From contig JAJEKV010000106.1 in NCBI GenBank assembly GCA_021234155.1, forward strand, positions 2,586,836 through 2,650,835: a stretch of 64,000 bases of DNA, in the 5' to 3' direction. The translations under genes and the position numbers were made by a program. The notes under the pieces are model-generated. The model was not told the origin of the DNA, ran no database searches, and saw only the letters and a program-made list of their open reading frames with translations. This document shows, one piece after another, positions 57,600 to 64,000 of this stretch (positions are counted from its first letter, which is position 1; every line of letters begins with the position of its first letter). The DNA is from Isoetes taiwanensis (taxonomy: Eukaryota; Streptophyta; Lycopodiopsida; Isoetales; Isoetaceae).

Positions 57600-58300
57600 A
57601 GGATAGCAAGCGAGTGCACCTTCGGCAAAGAGAGTTCAAGTTAATAGCCGGGCTATTCAAGCGACAAGAGTATATCTAAGGCGGTGCTTCTTCAACTCAA
57701 GGGTCAAGCTGCGGATATAAGGATCTATCATCGACAATATAGCGGTGAGGAAGGAGAGCCATGATGCTTTACTTAGCGGAGAAGACCGACATGCAAAGGT
57801 CGAGGGCGAAAGCTGGAGAAGTGCTAGTAGCAGAGCTTCTTCCACGAGCTCCCTAGAGGCAACGGGAGGATCAAAACCGGCGAGCACAATCAAAGCCACT
57901 TAGGAAGGTACCTCAAGACAAGAAGATGGCATAGCGGGGAGCGTGACAACGTCCCAAGCCATGTGATGATCGAGGGATCAAACAAGGAAGATTGGAAGCT
58001 TCGATGGAGAAGCAACTAAGCGAGGCGATGACTTACCTGCGGACTTGCATGCAACTTGGTGAACCAAGGATGGATGATTCAAAGAACAAGCTAGAAGAGA
58101 ACAACTCCATAGGAGTATAAAAGGAATCGCCGCCTGACCTCAAGAGGCGCCTCAAATAGCTTCAAGTATCATGAAGGGGAACAATTCTGCTTGAGAAGAG
58201 GATCGAAGCGTAACCGAAATGTCGAAACATCATTGCCCACATTTAGCACCTTTAGTTAGAATGTGATGTTGTGTTGTGCCATAGCCGACAAACATCGGAA
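57600..58300 (+). pseudogene. Gag-like remnant of the plus-strand non-autonomous element
   Basis: This stretch matches the minus-strand copy at 38500-39150 in sequence, e.g. GAAATGTCGAAACATCA here and GAAATGTCGAAGCATCA there, then CTTTAGTTAGAATGTGATG in both. Here the frame is broken by many stops (EATGGSKPASTIKAT, then stop), so this copy is the more decayed one. The product is probably the end of gag, but no domain proves it. Confidence 0.4.
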
Positions 58301-58648
58301 GGCCAAGTATATCAACAAGTTACCGAGTCTGTTTGGCACATAAGCAACAACAGGTTAACCAGCCCGGTGTACATGGAAGCCAATTTTCAAAAAGTGCGTA
58401 CTTGGTGTGGGGCTTATCCTGCTTTGCCTTATGGCGGAACAAAGTGGAGGACACGTATAGGCACAAAGTTCTACCATGTTTATAACCCCAATAACCAACT
58501 CCCAAAAAGCTAAACATACACTAGCCATGGTTGAACCCTTGACCAAGTGCACATTTATTTTGGCATTACGGGCCTATACCAACTCACACACATCCGGAGT
58601 TGGGCAAAACTTTGCCATACATGCACACTTTGTGGCGGGGATAGAATC

Positions 58649-60292
58649 TGTGGCGGCTCCTGAACATATCGACCCTCGGGGACGTATACATGCGAGGACT
58701 TTTCCCTCCCATGGCGACCAACTTCGCCATGGCGAGGAGCCCTCCGTCTATTCGGGCCATCTATGTCGATGCGAAAAGAAGGTTTCTGAAAAGTCATTAT
58801 TACGCCTTCAATGGGGCTCCTCGTCGCGGAGCGTGAATACAAGGGTTAGCACCGGCATAAATCACATATAAATAACCACCTCGAAGGGTGGCATATCCAT
58901 CAAATACCAGCGGCAAAGAATATGCATCTAAACCTAAGAAAAACACCCCCAAACCCATGGTTCTACCGGTTCCGGACTCTAGTGAGGATCGCCCGGCGGC
59001 TAGGCCTCAAGAGATCGCCGAGGCGGAGATCTTGACATGGCATTGGTGGCATAGAACATTGGCTAGGGTTGTCCACTCCATCCGCCCCTCACTGTGCACA
59101 CTTTGAGATGGGTCAATTTCGCTATGGCGTCGCTATAGCCAGGAACTACGGGCTCGAGGCATCACCTGCTGAGCCTACTCCGGGGGTTCATGAAGCCCGG
59201 TCGATGAGGCGAGGTCGGGGAAGCGTCCCTTCGAATCACAGTGGCTCCATGGGGCTAGCTAGAATCGTGCGCGTCGGCGACCCAGCATCGTGCAGGCTTA
59301 CTCACCCCTAAATCTACTCAAAGTGCAAGGTGCCCCATCGGGTCACACCTTCCCACCAGTGTCCGGACCCATACCGGCCCCTCGTGACGGCTTCTCGGTC
59401 TAGCTTCGCTATAGGAGTCCAGGGGCCTTTTATGTTAGGTGCAAGACCCACCTCCACTTCTGCTTTGTGTTCCTTATGCGGTGCTAAGCCCGGTACCATA
59501 GCATCTATGACCGGTGGGCTCTTGTACCTGAGGGCCGCGCATATAGCAGGGATAATCACGGGGGCTCTATCTAGGGCATACTACAATAAATAGCCTCGGA
59601 GGTCTCTACCCCCTTAATTCCCCATTTCGAGTAACACTAGGCTAACAACCACCAATCCATCCATTACAAGCCCGAGAACCCATGTCGAAATATATAGAGA
59701 GAACCTACCTTTACAATCAAGGGTTAGTTCCCTGAGTAAACACAAAGAGAATAGACCAACAACCCAAGCGGGTGCCCAGCGGGGGGCGCTTATCCTAAAT
59801 TCACAACTACACTAGCCACCCACTGTGTTTCATTTCGACCCATTGTCGTTGGGGATCTCCATCTTCTTGATCTTGGTGTTCAACTTCAGACTAAGAAAGG
59901 GTAAAAAGTACTTGATGGTGGTGGCTTTCATGTGGGGTAGGCTTTTCGGCTCCTGCTCCTTCTTGGGCCGAATTTTGGGAGTCAGTTAGCAATGGGATCA
60001 GGTTGTGCGGCCCAATTTGGAAATCCCCATAGCATTGTGTCGAATTAGGCGGGTGGCGCCTTCCCAAAGCATTTATTGGTCTAATTAACCCATTTAATAT
60101 TAATCCCTAGATTATAGGTTATTATCCTTAATGATTAAATTAGCATAGCTAATTTAATCCCTTCTAAGTCAACCCCTATGTTACAATACCCCATGATACC
60201 CTTTATCGGGTGGCGTGTCGATTACATTTATAGGTATACCATATAATTACCATATAAATCGTTCATTATCAGGTATAAATCATTGGGCGTCA
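58649..60292 (-). repeat. 3' LTR of the chromovirus
   Basis: On the minus strand it starts TGACGCCCAATG (60292) directly after the polypurine tract and ends GGAGCCGCCACA (58649). Length 1644. It holds GTTGTCCACTCCATCCGCCC at 59070-59089 and, near its end, CGGTTCCGGACTCTAGTGAG, similar to 3240-3255 in the LTR at 2945. So it is the closest relative of that LTR in the window. Confidence 0.88.
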
Positions 60293-60311
60293 TTCTCCCT
60301 CCTTAAAAAAA
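60293..60311 (-). other. Polypurine tract of the chromovirus
   Basis: The minus strand reads TTTTTTTAAGGAGGGAGAA directly before the LTR start TGACGCC. The run AAGGAGGGAGAA is the expected plus-strand primer. Confidence 0.85.
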
Positions 60312-60894
60312 TCTTGTCCTCGGCATTGGGGTTAATTAATCGAGACCATTACCTACAAAAAGCTGAATTAGGAAGAATATACTTAAGAAAGGAAGATAAG
60401 TTATTATTTCAAAGCGGTAATGCATTGAAGTTGAGAATAACAAGTGTAACAAAGGTGCATTTACAAACACAAAAGGTGCATTTTAAAACATCATAGACGA
60501 CGAAAATAAGACATGTAAAACAAGCGAATCCGAAAAGTCGGGTCATCAGCAACCCTCTATACATGGGCAGGTCACGTACTGCTCACTGGCCTGCACATGT
60601 CAATATATCAGTTTTCACAAATAAAAATAATAATTAGGTTGTGGTTGAAGGGTCCACCCCTAGAAGAAATGAAAAAAATTTATCTACAAAGGAACCTATT
60701 ATGCCTATGGTTGCCAATTCATTGGCGTAAAAAGTTCATGCTTTACAAGCGGTTAGGTAGTCGTGTCACATTGGCGGTAACCCGTCCTAAGGAACCGAAG
60801 GTGATCCCATCATCGATGCTTGTTGTTAACTTCGATGCATCTACCCCCTCGCGATTCTCGGCGAATCAAGTCTTCAAAGCTACGTAGGGAGGCG

Positions 60895-61060
60895 GGGTTG
60901 ATAGCATGTCGTTGATGGTGATGCCTTGAGATTCGCATGAAATGGGGTAGTGCTTCTCAAGATCTGTTTGCATCACCCGCGTAGCATCCTCCAGCGGCAA
61001 GTGTTTCCACTTGACTAAGTATTGCTGACATTTGAGTCCTCACGGTGCGTTTATAAGCTC
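60895..61060 (-). pseudogene. Chromodomain at the integrase C-terminus
   Basis: The minus strand reads QQYLVKWKHLPLEDATRVMQ then TDLEKHYPI. A (Y/F)-L-V-K-W-K/x-x-L-P-x-E-(D/E)-(A/S)-T core with a following helix is the plant chromovirus chromodomain; the usual W-E after the T is R-V here. It probably binds methylated histone tails and guides integration. It is separated by a frameshift from the integrase end (LPPRLKIHKVFHVSLLKQ, 61180-61230). Confidence 0.88.
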
Positions 61061-62300
61061 GATCAAAGAAGAGCTTGAGGTACTATCTCTAGCTGCTCCT
61101 CTGTCATTTCGGGGAGGGTTGGGGTTTCCAAAACCTCCTGCGGATCGAGGGTGTCTTTGCTTTAGAAGACTCACATGAAAAACCTTGTGGATCTTTAAGC
61201 GGGGTGGCAAGTCGGTGATATGCTTGCTCCCCAATACGTTCGATGATTTTGAGCGGTCCAGCCCATCACGGGTGCCAACTTCTTGCAATTACCAATCTTA
61301 AGCTTGGCTTGTTGTTTTACTTTAATCTTAAGCCAAACCGATTCACCCACGGAAGACTCGTGGGGGGTCCTGTGCTTATCTGCTACACTCTTTTGGCGAT
61401 TTTGCGTGCAGCTAGCAAGTAACCCGTACCTCGTCGACCAAAGCTTGCATCTCGGGAGTTGTTGAGAAACCTCCACTTTTCGACGGGGTTGTGCCATGTG
61501 TCGGGGAGTAAAGGCATTGATAACCATAATTTATCATGAAAGGAGACATTACGGAAGACTCTGTTTCATCTTTGTTATAGGCAAACTCTACTAGATAAAT
61601 ATAGTCGACCCATTGGGATTGCTTACTCCACACATAACCGTAGCATATCCTCTATGATACGGTTGGTTTGGTTCTCTGTCGACCATCTGTGCGAGGATGA
61701 TATCACGGTACTCATAGCAAGCTTGATGCGGATGGTGGTGAAGAAATCCTTCGGAATGCACTTACAAATTTGGGATCCTGTCGGATACAATAACCCGTGG
61801 CATTAGGTACAGCTGAAGATCTCCTTGCGAAAAGCAAAGGCGATTGTCGGCGAAGTGTCGGTGATGCGACATGGCAGAAGTGAGCCATTTTTGATAATTT
61901 GTCGGCGACCACCATTAGTGCATCATAGCCCACGGAGAGTTAAGTGGAAGGCCCACAATGAAATCCATGGTTATTACTTCCCATTTTCGTGGGGCACATC
62001 CAAAGGCTGCAGCTCTCCACGGAACTCTTAGTTGCTCCGCCTTGGTTTGCGACACACTTGACCTTTGCTTAATGTATCTGTAATATCCTTCTTCATGGAA
62101 GGCCAAAAGTAACTAGGCCGGATTTTAAAATAGGTCTTCATAAAACCCATGTGTCGGCTATAGGGCTATTATGCGTGTCATGGAGGATTAACTACGCACC
62201 GAGGAAGTTGAGGAGGTACACACAACTTATCCTTGTGATACAACAAATTGCCCTCTTTCTTATATGAGCGGAAAGCTTGGCGTTCTTTATCAATGCGTGC
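61040..62300 (-). pseudogene. Chromovirus integrase, frameshifted
   Basis: The zinc head is visible near 62090-62200 (GFMKTYFKIRP-type text, then KKDITDTLSK). The core starts WEVITMDFIVGLPLN (about 61945-61990) with the first catalytic Asp, continues DALMVVADKLSKMAHF (61885-61933), and RQDPKFVSAF (about 61770-61800) near the second Asp. DYIYLVEFAYNKDETESSVM, then SPFMINYG (61530-61610) and LPPRLKIHKVFHVSLLKQ (61180-61230) close it. This is the enzyme that inserts the cDNA. Confidence 0.92.
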
Positions 62301-62361
62301 TTCCTTACTCAAACTAGCCAAGATTTCCGCGGAACTTCGGGATCCGTGGCCAAGGTCTGTT

Positions 62362-62830
62362 CTATCTGTTTCCCAAACTCTTTGGTGAGTGTAAAATTAC
62401 ATTACAATGGGTTCGGGGTAGAGGGTGGCGTGACAATGCATCCAACCACATTGTGCTTTCGAGGCTTATACATGATGTCAAAATCATATTCTTCAAGAAA
62501 TTCCATCCATCTCCTCGGCCGGAGGTTGAGGTTGGTTGGGTGGATAAATACTTGAGGAGACTTTGGTGATCCGTGTCCAAGCTGGAATCTTCTCCCAAGG
62601 AGGTAGTGTCTCCATATTAGCAAAGGCATGAACAACGACTAACAACTCACGATCATGGGTAGGATATCATTTGTTAGTCTCGTTCATCTTCTTTGAATCA
62701 TAGGCAATAACCCTGCCTTCTTGCATCAGGACTCCACCAGTGGCAATTTGAGTGGCATCTGTGGCCACTAGTTTATCCTTGTCGGGGATCGGACAGCGTG
62801 AGAGCGGGTCTTTGGCGTTAAAGGCATCTT
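62362..62830 (-). pseudogene. Chromovirus RNase H domain
   Basis: The piece KLVATDATQIATGGVLMQEG (about 62700-62780) holds the first catalytic Asp in T-D-A-T/S. RVIAYDSKKM and HDRELLVVVHAFANM follow with the Glu. Then TDHQSLLKYLSTQPTSTSGR and RWMEFLEEYDFDIMYKPRKH (about 62430-62500) and DALSRHP near 62380. It removes RNA from the cDNA hybrid. Two frames are used, so a shift has occurred near 62540. Confidence 0.92.
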
Positions 62831-62880
62831 TAAAGGCTCTTTGGAAATTTCCACTGAACCTTAGTCTTCCGATTGCTCCA

Positions 62881-64000
62881 TCAATCCTTCACCTTCTCAT
62901 GCTTTGTAAGGTTTGTAAGAGGTGCTGCAATCCTTGCAAAATCCTTTACAAACTTTCGATAGTATCCTGCTAATCCCAAGAAACTTCGGACCTCGGAGAC
63001 ATTTTCTGGAATAGGCCATTCCCTTACGGCCTCTATTTTTTCTTTGGATGTAGCAATTCCCCTCTGAGAAATGATATGGCCCAAATAGTCAACCTTTTGA
63101 GTGGCAAACTTGCATAGAGAACTTGGCAAATAGCTGATGGCGTCTTAACTTTTGTAGGGCCAATTTAAGATGTTTCTCATGCTCTTCTAGAGTCTTCTTG
63201 TAGATGAGAATGTCGTCAAAAAAATGACAACAAAATCATCCAAGTATTGTCGGGAAAACATCGTTCATTAACGCATAAGCGTTGCGGGGGCATTGGATTA
63301 ATCAGAAAGGCATAGCGGTAAACTCATAATGCCCATATCTAGTCTTGGCGGATTTATGGATGTCCTCCTTTAATCCTTATCGATGATATCGGCGAAGGTC
63401 AATCTTTGAAAAATATTTGGCCTTGCAAGCTGGTCCATTAGATCATGCTCTCGGCAAAGCATAGCGATTTTTGATGGTATGCTTGTTGGTTGCCGATAAT
63501 CAATACACATTCTCAAGGGCCGTCCTTTTCTTTACAAAAGAATAGGGGCACCAAAGGTGGCAGCTAGGTCGAATAAAACCTAGGTTTAGTAGCTCTTGAA
63601 GTTGCTTCTTAAGCTCACGCCAATTACAGGGGACTCATGCAGTGCGGGGGCCTGGCTGGTAGGCTTAGTGCACGGCTCTAAAGCTATCTCACATTCTACC
63701 CCTCTAAAGGAGGAAGCTTACGGATCTCGTGCGGGGAAAAGATCGCTAAATTCATGGAGAATCTTGGCAATCCCGTGGCAAGGTGTTGATTACTTGGTTT
63801 TGCTTAGCATCGACTCAATGGAAGCAAGTCTAATAATAGCGAGAAGGAGCTTTTGCTGCGTATAGCTTTATCTAAGCTGAATGAATGGACATAGGCGCAT
63901 GATAGGGTTGAATGGTTCACCTTTTATAGTTACGGGCTCCATTAGGCTGCGTTGAAGGTAACTTCTCTCTTCTCATGATCTATGTTGGCTTTTGCGGATG
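62881..64000 (-). pseudogene. Chromovirus reverse transcriptase domain
   Basis: From the 5' side: LQELLNLGFIRPS (63575-63605), LRMCIDYRQPTSI (about 63480-63520), MDQLARPNIFQ..LTFADII, then [10 protein letters not shown] and the catalytic [20 protein letters not shown] (63165-63225). It ends with [20 protein letters not shown] and VRSFLGLAGYYRKFVKDFAR (62881-63129), the invariant end of gypsy RT. A one-base shift lies within TTTTTTTGACGACATT at the catalytic site. The part beyond 63650 toward 64000 is weakly readable. Confidence 0.94.

Larger units (their letters stand above)
53685..58648 (+). mobile_element. Internal region of the plus-strand non-autonomous LTR element
   Basis: After the primer site come an AT-rich leader with four ~210-bp-spaced repeats, then a long stretch of short frames (55361-57400) with charged Arg/Lys/Glu-rich text but no domain that I recognise. 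The segment 57700-58350 is the partner of 38450-39157 in the minus-strand element. No protease, RT or integrase is visible in 5 kb. The element has no 3' LTR in the window; at 58649 it meets the LTR of the chromovirus, which probably inserted into it or replaced its end. Confidence 0.7.
58649..64000 (-). mobile_element. Ty3/gypsy chromovirus, 3' portion (continues beyond window)
   Basis: Reading downward from 64000: reverse transcriptase, RNase H, integrase, chromodomain, polypurine tract and 3' LTR. The order RT-RNaseH-IN defines Ty3/gypsy, and the chromodomain after the integrase defines chromoviruses, which target chromatin marks through it. Gag, protease and the 5' LTR lie past 64000. Several frameshifts are present, so the copy is inactive. 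I do not assign a lineage (Reina, Galadriel, Tekay or CRM) from sequence reading alone. Confidence 0.95.

Overview
This is nuclear DNA of a land plant, probably a seed plant with a large, repeat-rich genome. The evidence is the mix of elements: Ty3/gypsy retrotransposons including a chromodomain type, plant-type LINEs with poly(A) tails, a MULE transposase with a SWIM finger, a Helitron-like element, MITE-like insertions, a very long (GT)n(GA)n microsatellite, a large minisatellite, and short exons with GT..AG borders. I see no intact housekeeping gene, no rRNA, no tRNA gene and no bacterial-type feature. Most coding sequences carry stops and frameshifts. The species cannot be named from this window.

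Layout. 1-4572: internal region, primer binding site and 5' LTR of a minus-strand LTR retrotransposon; where gag would be expected there is a GC-rich block and a decayed CENH3-like histone fold. 4573-7518: (GT)n(GA)n followed by a 19-bp minisatellite of about 2.8 kb. 7519-9870: AT-rich DNA with small tandem duplications. 10211-14100: 5' half (leader, gag, protease, start of pol) of a second minus-strand gypsy element. 15274-19010: minus-strand LINE with poly(A) tail. 19781-20091: C-terminal exons of a Ulp1-like protease. 20.4-30.2 kb: a zone bounded by related GGATCCCGGAGG-type repeats, holding two exons resembling peptidyl-tRNA hydrolase 2, a spliced cysteine-rich transposase-like gene on the plus strand, and a multi-exon coiled-coil gene on the minus strand. 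30.4-32.6 kb: MULE transposase, with more of the same palindromic repeats on both sides (29.6-30.2 and 33.3-34.0 kb).

34.5-39.2 kb: minus-strand 3' LTR and internal region of an apparently non-autonomous LTR element carrying a MITE; then a LINE fragment and a plus-strand gypsy integrase fragment (40.1-41.0 kb). 42640-45155: a Helitron-like unit with diagnostic ends. 45230-58648: a plus-strand relative of the 34.5-39.2 kb element; its 5' LTR is split by a 6.9-kb, nearly full-length LINE with target-site duplications, and that LINE is itself split by a second copy of the MITE. 58649-64000: 3' LTR and most of pol of a minus-strand chromovirus that runs off the window.

The genes do not form a cellular pathway. 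They are transposon machinery at several ages, nested in one another, plus host gene pieces (CENH3-like, PTH2-like, Ulp1-like) that appear to have been captured. The most unusual points are the CENH3-like reading frame next to a retrotransposon primer binding site, the Helitron ends, the shared palindromic repeats around the MULE and the neighbouring transposase zone, and a short block conserved in four otherwise divergent LTRs.
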